This document shows, one piece after another, positions 39,258 to 47,010 of a stretch of 64,000 nt of DNA. The notes under the pieces are model-generated. The model saw nothing but the letters and a program-made list of their open reading frames with translations, was not told where the DNA came from and searched no databases. Within the stretch, counting starts at the first letter, position 1, and each line of letters starts with the position of its first letter. A program made the translations under genes and the position numbers. The DNA comes from Mycobacterium sp. E3251 (GTDB lineage: Bacteria > Actinomycetota > Actinomycetes > Mycobacteriales > Mycobacteriaceae), in the NCBI RefSeq assembly GCF_001666835.1, contig NZ_LZJF01000120.1, positions 1-64,000 of the forward strand, in the 5' to 3' direction.

Positions 39258-40223
39258 ATGCCGTTCGTCAACGACATCCTGGGCCCGCGGCGGCCCTTCG
39301 TGGACGAGGCGCCGCAGCTGGCGGCCGGACGACGGCGGCGCACCAGCACCATCGACACCCATCCGGATGAGGCGGGCGGCTCCCTGGCCGACCTGCGGGC
39401 ACGCGACGTGGTGGGCGCCGAGGGCGGACGCGTCGAGGTACTCGGCGAGATCCGAATGCGGGCACATCTCACCGATCAGGTCGTCGACGACATCACTTCC
39501 CCCGCCGGTCTCGACGCACTGCTGGGCTGTCGTGTCGGGGCCGGATTCCGTGCGAAGGTCGGCCGGCTGTTCCCCGAGGAAGCAGAGCGCGCCAGCTTGC
39601 TGCATCTGCTGCTCGACGACTGGGTCGGTGCAACGCTGGTGTCCGGATACGCCACCCAGTACGCGGCGATCATCGAGGGCGTCGAAGAAAAGATGCCGCT
39701 GGGCATCGCCGACCGGATGGCCGGCATCTGCGCCGGTTTCGCACCTGACGCTTCGCTCATCGCGTACACCCGACGGCACGATGTCATCCCGACGGGCCGC
39801 GGCCCGTCGGCGCCGCCGCTGAACGGGCTGCACGAAGTGGAGCCGCTCCGAGCGCGCGGGATGCGCAGGTACCGACGGCTGGATCTGGCGGAAGTCGACA
39901 CCGGGTCGGCGCACTTCCAGGCCCACTTCCGCGACTCTCACATGGACGACGACTTGGTGGAGACGATCGTGCACGAGTACACGGTCGCCGGCACGCTTGA
40001 CACCTCGAGGCGGGTAATCACCGAGGTGAACGCCGAAGTACGGGTGTTGCCCTGGCAGGAATGCCCGGGGGCGATCGGTAGTGCGTCCCGCATCCGCGGT
40101 ATGACTCTCGCCGAGTTACGCGACCGCATCCGCGGCGAATTCGTCGGCACCAGCACCTGCACCCACCTCAACGACACGTTGCGCGCGATCGCCGACCTGG
40201 ACGCCCTGTTAGATAGCCGGTAA
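39258..40223 (+). CDS. DUF2889-family protein
   Basis: A 321-residue soluble protein whose C-terminal half matches the DUF2889 pattern as I know it, ending GTSTCTHLNDTLRAIADLDA with the paired Cys/His (CTH) typical of the family, preceded by RVITEVNAEVRVLPWQECPG. The N-terminal part (about 60-190) is helical and acidic. It starts six bases after coaE and so reads as part of the rpsA-coaE transcript. The function is unknown. I do not recall it at this place in M. tuberculosis, and it opens the accessory block between coaE and uvrB. Confidence 0.75.
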   Translation: MPFVNDILGPRRPFVDEAPQLAAGRRRRTSTIDTHPDEAGGSLADLRARDVVGAEGGRVEVLGEIRMRAHLTDQVVDDITSPAGLDALLGCRVGAGFRAKVGRLFPEEAERASLLHLLLDDWVGATLVSGYATQYAAIIEGVEEKMPLGIADRMAGICAGFAPDASLIAYTRRHDVIPTGRGPSAPPLNGLHEVEPLRARGMRRYRRLDLAEVDTGSAHFQAHFRDSHMDDDLVETIVHEYTVAGTLDTSRRVITEVNAEVRVLPWQECPGAIGSASRIRGMTLAELRDRIRGEFVGTSTCTHLNDTLRAIADLDALLDSR

Positions 40224-40292
40224 CAGGTCGACGCTCTCGTCTTCGACGCCTCGAAGGTCTGCGAGATCCTCGTGGGGGTCGGGCGATCGATC

Positions 40293-40721
40293 TCAGGCGG
40301 GCAGTGGTGCACCGCACTGCAGCGCGCCGTTGTTGGGGTCGGCATTCCCGGGCGCCGGTTTGACCACCTGGTCGGTCTGGGTGAAAACGTTGTCGTCGAC
40401 GTCGATCTCGCAATGCACGTTCGCCGAATACGGGAAGCGAAGCACTATCCGCATGCCGGCCTGCTGCGGGTCGGGCAGCACCGTGTTGGCCTCGAATGCG
40501 TTGCCGGGCATGGACGGAAGGTTGGTGGTGTTCGTCTGACCGCCATTGATGATGAAGGTGGCCTGACTGCCGGTCGTCAGCGCGTCGATGCGGGCACGGT
40601 AGGTGATGTTGTGCAGGTCCGCCCGCGCGGTCGCCGGACTCAGTTGGGAGCCAACGGCGATGATCGTCACCGCGATGATGGGCAGCAGCCTGCGGCCGGT
40701 GCAGCTCATAGTCGCTGACAT
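40293..40721 (-). CDS. small exported protein of unknown function
   Basis: A 142-residue protein with a clear Sec signal peptide: a basic start (TGRR), hydrophobic LLPIIAVTIIAVGS, then SPATARA before a likely cleavage site ahead of DLHN. The mature part (about 110 residues) has two cysteines (CEID and LQCGAP) that could form one disulfide, beta-rich segments (YRARIDALTTGSQATFIING) and a Pro/Asn-rich end. I do not recognise the family; it looks like the many small secreted mycobacterial proteins. The ATG overlaps the stop of the upstream DNA ligase gene (TAATG), so the two are co-translated, although no functional link is obvious. A second ATG 12 bases on is possible. Confidence 0.7.
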   Translation of the reverse strand: MSATMSCTGRRLLPIIAVTIIAVGSQLSPATARADLHNITYRARIDALTTGSQATFIINGGQTNTTNLPSMPGNAFEANTVLPDPQQAGMRIVLRFPYSANVHCEIDVDDNVFTQTDQVVKPAPGNADPNNGALQCGAPLPA

Positions 40722-41722
40722 TACCCGCTCTCCCGCACCACGTCGCCGGCGTCCTTATCGGTGCGGACGCCGAGGTAACGCGGGTGGCGCAGCTTCCCGT
40801 CACGGGTCCACTCGGTGAAACCGATCTGCACCACCAGTTCGGGGCGCGCCCAATGGGCGCCGGCTTGGCGCACCAGGCCACGCGTGAAGGGCGGCGTCTC
40901 CCGCGGGATCGCCGACAGCCGCTCGTGCAGGCGGTGCAGCGTGGCCTCGTCGAAGCCCGTCCCCACTTTGCCGGCGTAGACGAAGTCGCGGCCCTGGTAA
41001 TAGCCCAGCAGCAGCGCGCCCAATTCGACCCGGCTGCCCTTGGGGCTGGTGTAGCCGCCCACCACGAATTCCTGGTCGCGCACGCACTTGAACTTCAGCC
41101 AATTCTTCGAGCGGCCGCCGTCGTAGGTCGATTCGGCCAGCTTGGCGATCACCCCCTCGTCGCCGCGCTCGCAGGCCGCGCGGTAGGCGGCCAGGCCTTC
41201 GGCAACCCGGTGCGGGGTGTAGCGCAGTGGACCGCCGAATTCAATCGCGTTGCGTAGCAGCCGCTTCCGCCACATCAGCGGCGCGCCGACCGTCGACTTG
41301 CCGTCGAGGTGCAGCAGGTCGAAGACGTAATAGAAGACGCGGACCGGCGATGCCCGGGCCGCCTCCGGGTCGGTGATGCCCAGGCGGCCCTGCAGCCGGG
41401 CGAAGCTGGTGCGGCGGCCTTCAAATGCCACCACCTCGCCATCCAGCACGAAGCGGGTGGAGTGCTGAGCCGCGAGCGCGTCGACCAGTTCCGGGTAGGT
41501 CCCGTTGAGCGGCTGGCGATTTCGCGACAGCAGCCGCACCCGGGCGCCGTCCCGGAAGGCCAGGCAGCGCATCCCGTCGAACTTGCGCTCGAAGACCCAC
41601 CGCGGATCGGAGAACCGCTTGTCGGTCAGCGTGGCCAGCGTGGGAGATCGCCAGTCGGGCACCGGCTCGTCGTGCAGCAGGCTTCGAACGTCCTCGGGCA
41701 AACCCCATTCCGGAGCAGCCAT
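40721..41722 (-). CDS. ATP-dependent DNA ligase (LigC/LigD-type ligase domain)
   Basis: A 333-residue stand-alone ligase. The nucleophile lysine is Lys47 in WVFERKFDGMRCLAF (KxDG motif I). Other nucleotidyltransferase motifs are FVLDGEVVAF, VFYYVFDLLHLDGKS, DEGVIAKLAESTYDGGRSKN and WLKFKCVRDQEFVVGG. A short OB-fold follows, with YAGKVGTGFDEATL. It has no LigD polymerase or nuclease domain. Such enzymes serve end-joining or base-excision repair in mycobacteria. The last codon overlaps the small exported-protein gene. It is divergent from the TIR-WD40 gene, 130 bases away. Confidence 0.92.
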   Translation of the reverse strand: MAAPEWGLPEDVRSLLHDEPVPDWRSPTLATLTDKRFSDPRWVFERKFDGMRCLAFRDGARVRLLSRNRQPLNGTYPELVDALAAQHSTRFVLDGEVVAFEGRRTSFARLQGRLGITDPEAARASPVRVFYYVFDLLHLDGKSTVGAPLMWRKRLLRNAIEFGGPLRYTPHRVAEGLAAYRAACERGDEGVIAKLAESTYDGGRSKNWLKFKCVRDQEFVVGGYTSPKGSRVELGALLLGYYQGRDFVYAGKVGTGFDEATLHRLHERLSAIPRETPPFTRGLVRQAGAHWARPELVVQIGFTEWTRDGKLRHPRYLGVRTDKDAGDVVRESG

Positions 41723-41852
41723 GTTCCGTCCTTGCGTCGCGCATCCCTCTGATCAGGTACTCAGACCGGCGTACTTGGGTCGAAAGACCCTGTTCTCGAT
41801 CGGTCGATGCGATCGAACATACAGCAGCAACCAGTCGATATTGGGGGTCCGA

Positions 41853-44690
41853 ATGCCCACCGGCAGCGCACTACGTGCAGAGCCACCAATTCGGCGTCGT
41901 GAAACGTCGTTCACCTACGACGCCTTCCTGTCCTACAGCCACCAGGACGGGGAGGCCGTGGCCGGCATCCAGAAGGGCTTGCACCACATCGGCCGTCGCG
42001 TCGGCCAGTTGAACGCGTTGCGGGTGTTTCGGGACAGCACCGAACTGGCCGCCAATCCGAACCTGTGGGGCAAGGTCAGCAACGCGATGGACCAGTCGCG
42101 CTATCTGATCGTGGTGCTTTCGTCGTCGGCGGCAGGCTCTCACTGGGTCAACCAGGAGGTCGCCTACTGGTTGGAGCGACGCGGTCCCGACCAGCTGTTG
42201 GTCGTAGTGGTGGAGGGCCACCTGTGCTGGGACGGCGACAACCGCCGGTTTGATCCCGCCCGGTCGGATGTCGCGTTGCCGGTACTGACCGCTCCTGGGG
42301 TGCTGCCCGCGGAACCGCTCTATGTCGACATCAGCGGCGACGCGCCATGGGATCCGCACGGGCACGCCTTCCGGGACAAGGTCACCGATCTGGCCGCCCC
42401 CATCCACGGGAAGTCCAAGTATGAGCTGGCCAGCGACGACCTCCGTGAACAGCGGCGCTTCCGGCGCTTTCGCCGAGCGGCCATCGCGGGACTGGTTTTC
42501 CTCACCATCCTGGCGGTGGTGGCGGCGTCAATCGCGGTCGTGAAGCAACAAGAAGCGAATCACCAACGACAAGAAGCCCTACTTCAGCGCAATCAGGCGA
42601 TAGCCCAACGCAACCAAGCGATAGCACTCAAATTGACCTCGCAAGGACAAGCCATGCTTGCCGGTGTCGAAGGTGGCGGTGATGTGCGGGCGCTGCAGCA
42701 GATCCTGGCCGCGCCGCACATCTCCCCGAATGCCGACACGGGCGCGCTGTTCACCGGGGTGGTCGCGCAGCGGAGCACTACCAAGATCATCCAGACTCCC
42801 GGCTTTGTGATCAGTGTGGCGTTCAGCCCGGATGGGCGGCGCATCGTCTCCGGCAGCCGCGATAAGACGCTGCGGTTGTGGGACGCCGGCACGGGCGCGC
42901 CGATCGGCGCGCCGCTGACCGGGCACACCGGCGGGGTGTTGAGTGTGGCGTTCAGCCCCGATGGGCGGCGCATCGCCTCCGGCGGCGGCGACGGCACCGT
43001 GCGGTTGTGGGATGCCGGTGCCGGCCAGCCGATCGGCGCACCCCTGCTCGGCCACACCGACGCGGCGCGAAGTGTGGCGTTCAGTCCGGATGGGCGGCGC
43101 ATCGTCTCCGGCGGTGACGACCGCACGCTGCGAATGTGGGACGCCGATACCGGCGCACCGATCGGCGCACCCCTGCTCGGCCACACGGACAAGGTGAACA
43201 GCGTGGCGTTCAGTCCGGACGGGCGGCGCATCGTCTCCGGCAGCGACGACGAGACGCTGCGGTTGTGGGATGCCGGCACCGGCGCGCCGGCCGGCGCGCC
43301 GCTGAGAGGCCACACCAGCACGGTGGAGTCTGTGGCGTTCAGCCCGGATGGGCGGCGCATCGTCTCCGGCAGCCTCGACACCACGGTGCGGTTGTGGGAC
43401 GCCGGCACCGGCGCGCCGGTCGGCGCGCCGCTGAGAGGCCACACCAGCCCGGTGGAGTCTGTGGCGTTCAGTCCGGATGGGCGGCGCGTCGCCTCCGGGA
43501 GCTGGGACGATACGTTGCGCGTGTGGGATGCCGGCACGGGTGCGCCGATCGGCAGGCCACTGGCCGGCCACACCGCATACGTGTGGAGCGTGGCGTTCAG
43601 CCCGGATGGGCGGCGGATCGTCTCCGGCAGCCTCGACACCACTCTGCGGTTATGGGATCCAGACGCGGAGCAGTCCATGACCGGCCACACGGACGTGGTG
43701 ACCAGCGTGGCGTTCAGCCCGGACGGGCGCCGCATCGCGTCCGGCAGCTGGGATAAGACGCTGCGGTTGTGGGATGCCGGCACCGGCCAGCCGATCGGCG
43801 CCCCGCTGACCGGACACACCGACGCGGTGGGGAGCGTGGCGTTTAGCCCGGACGGGCGGCGCATCGTCTCCGGGGGCTGGGATAAGACGCTGCGGTTGTG
43901 GGACGCCGGCACCGGCCAGCCGATCGGCGCCCCGCTGACCGGCCACACCGACTGGGTGCGGAGCGTCGCGTTTAGCCCGGATGGGCAGCGCATCGTCTCC
44001 GGCGGCGACGACGAGACGGTGCGGTTGTGGGATGCGGCCACTGGCCAGCCGATCGGCGCCCCGCTGACCGGACACACCGGCGCAGTAGAAGGTGTGGCGT
44101 TTAGCCCGGATGGGCGGCGCGTCGTCTCCGGCAGCCTCGACACCACGCTGCGATTGTGGGATGCCGGCACCGGCCAGCCGATCGGCGCCCCGCTGACCGG
44201 CCACACCGGCTTGGTGAGAACTGTGGCGTTCAGCCCGGATGGGCAGCGCATCGTGTCCGGCGGCTCCGACACCTCGCTGCGGTTATGGGATGCCGGCACC
44301 GGCAAGCTCATTGGCGCCCCGCTGACCGGCCACACCGACATGGTGTGGAGCGTGGCGTTCAGCCCGGATGGGCAGCGCGTCGTGTCCGGCAGTCAAGACA
44401 AGACGCTGCGGTTGTGGAACGCGGCCACCGGCAAGCCCATCGGCGCCCCGCTGACCGGCCACACCGACGCGGTGTTCGGTGTGGCGTTCAGCCCCGACGG
44501 GCAGCGCATTGCCTCCGGCAGCCACGACAAGACGTTGCGGCTGTGGCCCGCACCGCCCGAGGCGGACTGGTCCTCGCTGCTATGTGGCAAGCTCGCCGCG
44601 AACATGAGCCACCGGCAGTGGAACGACTGGGTCTCACCCGATGTCCCCTACATCACGGTCTGCCCCGGCCTCCCGGTCACGCCGGACTAG
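41853..44690 (+). CDS. TIR-domain protein with one transmembrane helix and fourteen WD40 repeats
   Basis: A 945-residue protein in three parts. Residues about 20-190 form a TIR domain (TYDAFLSYSHQDGEAVAGIQ, LRVFRDSTELAANPNLW, YLIVVLSSSAAGSHWVNQEV); Glu102 in SHWVNQE is the likely NADase glutamate by family analogy. A basic stretch and one hydrophobic helix (about 209-230) follow, with a Gln-rich coiled segment (231-260). Residues about 319-915 are fourteen WD40 repeats, every one 43 residues except the seventh (39), enough for two seven-bladed propellers. The tail ends WNDWVSPDVPYITVCPGLPV. The expected topology is cytosolic TIR with the propellers outside. The TIR may cleave NAD or signal on ligand binding to the propellers; that is inferred. 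ATG 41853 follows a GGGGG tract. Confidence 0.9.
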   Translation: MPTGSALRAEPPIRRRETSFTYDAFLSYSHQDGEAVAGIQKGLHHIGRRVGQLNALRVFRDSTELAANPNLWGKVSNAMDQSRYLIVVLSSSAAGSHWVNQEVAYWLERRGPDQLLVVVVEGHLCWDGDNRRFDPARSDVALPVLTAPGVLPAEPLYVDISGDAPWDPHGHAFRDKVTDLAAPIHGKSKYELASDDLREQRRFRRFRRAAIAGLVFLTILAVVAASIAVVKQQEANHQRQEALLQRNQAIAQRNQAIALKLTSQGQAMLAGVEGGGDVRALQQILAAPHISPNADTGALFTGVVAQRSTTKIIQTPGFVISVAFSPDGRRIVSGSRDKTLRLWDAGTGAPIGAPLTGHTGGVLSVAFSPDGRRIASGGGDGTVRLWDAGAGQPIGAPLLGHTDAARSVAFSPDGRRIVSGGDDRTLRMWDADTGAPIGAPLLGHTDKVNSVAFSPDGRRIVSGSDDETLRLWDAGTGAPAGAPLRGHTSTVESVAFSPDGRRIVSGSLDTTVRLWDAGTGAPVGAPLRGHTSPVESVAFSPDGRRVASGSWDDTLRVWDAGTGAPIGRPLAGHTAYVWSVAFSPDGRRIVSGSLDTTLRLWDPDAEQSMTGHTDVVTSVAFSPDGRRIASGSWDKTLRLWDAGTGQPIGAPLTGHTDAVGSVAFSPDGRRIVSGGWDKTLRLWDAGTGQPIGAPLTGHTDWVRSVAFSPDGQRIVSGGDDETVRLWDAATGQPIGAPLTGHTGAVEGVAFSPDGRRVVSGSLDTTLRLWDAGTGQPIGAPLTGHTGLVRTVAFSPDGQRIVSGGSDTSLRLWDAGTGKLIGAPLTGHTDMVWSVAFSPDGQRVVSGSQDKTLRLWNAATGKPIGAPLTGHTDAVFGVAFSPDGQRIASGSHDKTLRLWPAPPEADWSSLLCGKLAANMSHRQWNDWVSPDVPYITVCPGLPVTPD
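42816..44547 (+). repeat. array of fourteen 129-base WD40-coding repeats
   Basis: The GTGGCGTT(C/T)AGCCC core (coding VAFSP) recurs at 42816, 42945, 43074, 43203, 43332, 43461, 43590, 43707, 43836, 43965, 44094, 44223, 44352 and 44481. The step is exactly 129 bases except for 117 after the seventh unit. The units are near-identical at the DNA level, including silent positions, which points to recent duplication or gene conversion. Differences cluster just before VAFSPDG and in the four residues after VSG/ASG. Confidence 0.95.
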
Positions 44691-44709
44691 CCGCTCCTCG
44701 AGCGGGTGG

Positions 44710-46374
44710 CTAGCGACCCTCGGCCGCGTCGTGCAGCAGATACCGGGCTTCCACCGCGCGGATGAGTTCGTGCCGGATGTGTTCCACGTCGGCGGCGCGC
44801 CGGGCAAGCACCTCGTCCTCCCAGGCCGCGACCTGCTTTGCCAAGTCCCTGTCGGTAATGGTCGAGTCCAGCCAGCGTGAGAAATCCCCGCGTTCGAGAT
44901 GGTATTGCAGCGCTCGGTAATCGATATGACTTATCGCAGAACGGAATTCATGCATCGTTGCGGCCGGCCGGACCGGCCTTCCATTGATCGTGTGGAAGTA
45001 GAACCGGCGCTCGTCCGGCAGCCGGACATCGGCGTATTTGTGGCGGTGCCTTACGTGGCCGGTCTGGCGGTCGGCGATTGTGAACGCGCGAGACGGGCCG
45101 CCGCCGAAACTGACCGTGGCTCGGCGCACCGGGGGCAGGGTTGCCGCGTCGGCGCTGGCGGTGAGGGTCAGCACCACGTCGCTGTTGTCGATCTCCTGGG
45201 CGGGCAGTGCGGCCGGCGCGAACGACGACAACACGTAGCCGCCGCGTCGCGCCCAGCGTGCTTCCTCCTCGGTGCCGAGCAGGTGCGCCTCGTCGTAGAT
45301 CACCCAGTGCGGGAATCCGTGTTGTTCGCGGTGCGCCTCGGCGGTCGACCGCAGCAGGTGCAAATACTCGGCCTTTTCGGGCTCGGCGATCCCGGACATG
45401 TCCACCACCACGCTGGAACGCGGGCTGAGGCCGTTGACCAGTTCGGTGGGTTCGGGAAGGTGCTGGCGGCCATCGATCACCTCGACCCCGCTGAGCTCCC
45501 GTAATTGCACGTGGTCGCCTTCGGGATCGATGACCAGGACGCAATAGCCGGCAGAAATCCATCGCTCCGCCAGCAGGCCGGCGAGATAGCTTTTCCCCGA
45601 CGCGGCGGGGCCGGTCACGAGGATGCGGCCCTGGCTTCCCGGCACCCGGGTCGGAGTGTGGTCGTCGAAGGTGCCGATGTCGACCCACCGCCGCGGCGGG
45701 CACCAGCGTTGCGCCCCACTCAAATACGGTCCGGTCAGCAACCCGGCGACGCCGGCGCCGTCCGGTTCGTCGAGCACGAGGTCGGCCCGCCGGCGCACGG
45801 ACGAGATGGCATTGGCCACCGCTGCCCCGATCTCCGCGATGCCGAAAAGCGACAAGTCGTTCTCCGCATCTCCGATCGCGACGGTGTTGTGGGGCGACAG
45901 ATTCAGTTCGGCCAGGACCGCACGTAAGCCGGTGCCTTTGGTGACACCGGCCGGCAGCACCATGAGTGCGGACCGGTTCCGAATGACTTGGCAGTCCAGC
46001 TCTAGTTCGCCGATCACCTCCACGACGGTCGCGGCATGCTCACCGTCGGTGGCCACCATGACCTCGCCCCGGCGGGACGGCACCCACCGTTCACCGAGCG
46101 CACCGTCGAGGCTGCTGTCCACCGGCTCGGCCAACCTGCAGGTGTGCCCCTTGACCACCATCACGGCGCCGTTTTCCAGTACCAGCGCATCGAAATGGTC
46201 GGCGATGTGGGGGAATTCCGCCTGCAGTTCCGCCCCGATGCGGCCGGTGACCAGTACGGCGGTCAAGCCATTGCGCCGGGCCCCGTAGATGGCGTCCAGC
46301 GTTTGAGGTGACAGCTGCCCGTCGGAGGTCAGCGTGCCGTCGAGGTCGACCGCTATCACTTGGAAAAAGGTCAC
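44710..46374 (-). CDS. HAD-type phosphatase fused to a P-loop (HerA/DUF87-like) ATPase
   Basis: A 554-residue fusion. Residues 1 to about 215 are a Cof/IIB-type HAD phosphatase: motif I AVDLDGTLTSDG (Asp10, Asp12), VLVTGRIGAEL, the motif III lysine near VTKGTGLRA and motif IV AIGDAENDLSLFG. Residues about 225-460 are a P-loop ATPase: Walker A VTGPAASGKSYL (Lys261), VIDPEGDH, Walker B VIYDEAHLLG (Asp361-Glu362) and a sensor-like TASADAATLPPVRR. The C-terminal helices (RALQYHLERGDFSRWLDSTI) resemble a small domain found with ATPases of this kind. DPEGD and DEAH suggest a HerA/DUF87-type motor. The substrate is unknown. It converges on the TIR-WD40 gene with a 19-base gap. Confidence 0.82.
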   Translation of the reverse strand: MTFFQVIAVDLDGTLTSDGQLSPQTLDAIYGARRNGLTAVLVTGRIGAELQAEFPHIADHFDALVLENGAVMVVKGHTCRLAEPVDSSLDGALGERWVPSRRGEVMVATDGEHAATVVEVIGELELDCQVIRNRSALMVLPAGVTKGTGLRAVLAELNLSPHNTVAIGDAENDLSLFGIAEIGAAVANAISSVRRRADLVLDEPDGAGVAGLLTGPYLSGAQRWCPPRRWVDIGTFDDHTPTRVPGSQGRILVTGPAASGKSYLAGLLAERWISAGYCVLVIDPEGDHVQLRELSGVEVIDGRQHLPEPTELVNGLSPRSSVVVDMSGIAEPEKAEYLHLLRSTAEAHREQHGFPHWVIYDEAHLLGTEEEARWARRGGYVLSSFAPAALPAQEIDNSDVVLTLTASADAATLPPVRRATVSFGGGPSRAFTIADRQTGHVRHRHKYADVRLPDERRFYFHTINGRPVRPAATMHEFRSAISHIDYRALQYHLERGDFSRWLDSTITDRDLAKQVAAWEDEVLARRAADVEHIRHELIRAVEARYLLHDAAEGR

Positions 46375-46494
46375 GGGTTCCTCGAATCCGTTCGCATGAC
46401 GGACTTATGCGGTGTGGCTTGGCACTGCCGAAATTAGGGCCGCGGGCGCGCCGGGGGTAGGGCCGTTAGACCTTGGTTCGAACGTCGCCGCGGC

Positions 46495-46935
46495 TTACCG
46501 CTGGCGCCAGGTGAGCTCCATCCCGTGGCCGGTCAGCCAGCGGGACAGGTCATAACCGTTGCGGGCCAGGCCCGCTACGGCGTCCACGGCGCGCCGCACC
46601 GCCCGCTCGGCGACCTCGGGGGCCAGCAAGCCGTGGCGGACCGCATCCAGCAACTCGTCGACGTCGGTCAGGTCCGCGCCGTCGCCGGTGCGGACCTCGA
46701 TGTCGAGGTAGTGATCTTCGGAACGCCAGACGTCGCGGCCGGGCGTGTATTCGCCGACGTCGAGGTAGTAGTCGTGGTCGCGTTCATGGCCGGGGTTGAA
46801 GTGAAAGACCGTGGCGCGCAAGCCGAGCGACGGCAGCAGCCACGACTCGAGGTAGTGGAACTGGGCGCGGCCGGGGGTGGGCCGGGCCACGTAGAGGCCC
46901 CACGGATGCACCGCATAGTCGTCCACGGCCCGCAC
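46495..46935 (-). CDS. DUF402-family protein, start codon unclear
   Basis: A DUF402 protein (146 residues from GTG 46935), a family of small nucleoside-diphosphate or RNA-end phosphatase-like barrels. Signature segments are GLYVARPTPGRAQFHYLESW, FHFNPGHERDHDYYLDVGEY and WRSEDHYLDIEVRTG, with several Asp/His/Glu residues that could hold metal. Coding sense seems to extend upstream through IHPPKHETFDLIARTNTDPK, but no ATG, GTG or TTG precedes it before the TAG at 47011-47013, which is the stop of the FHA-ABC gene in the same frame. ATC at 47001-46999 sits where I would expect the ATG of MHPPKHETFD. The start is therefore GTG 46935 (truncated), ATC 47001, or readthrough. Confidence 0.8.
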   Translation of the reverse strand: MRAVDDYAVHPWGLYVARPTPGRAQFHYLESWLLPSLGLRATVFHFNPGHERDHDYYLDVGEYTPGRDVWRSEDHYLDIEVRTGDGADLTDVDELLDAVRHGLLAPEVAERAVRRAVDAVAGLARNGYDLSRWLTGHGMELTWRQR

Positions 46936-47010
46936 GATGCCTTTGGGATCGGTGTTGGTGCGGGCGATGAGGTCGAACGTCTCGTGCTTCGGCGGATGGA
47001 TGCTGCCACT

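Noticed and set aside
42593-44341. 582-codon minus-strand frame opposite the WD40 array
   Set aside because: It mirrors the 129-base repeat of the sense gene and has no independent family features; open antisense frames are expected in GC-rich repeats.
42816-44547. Regular direct repeats considered as a CRISPR-like array
   Set aside because: The units are coding, 129 bases, continuous in frame and translate to WD40 repeats; there are no short repeats with unique spacers and no cas genes.
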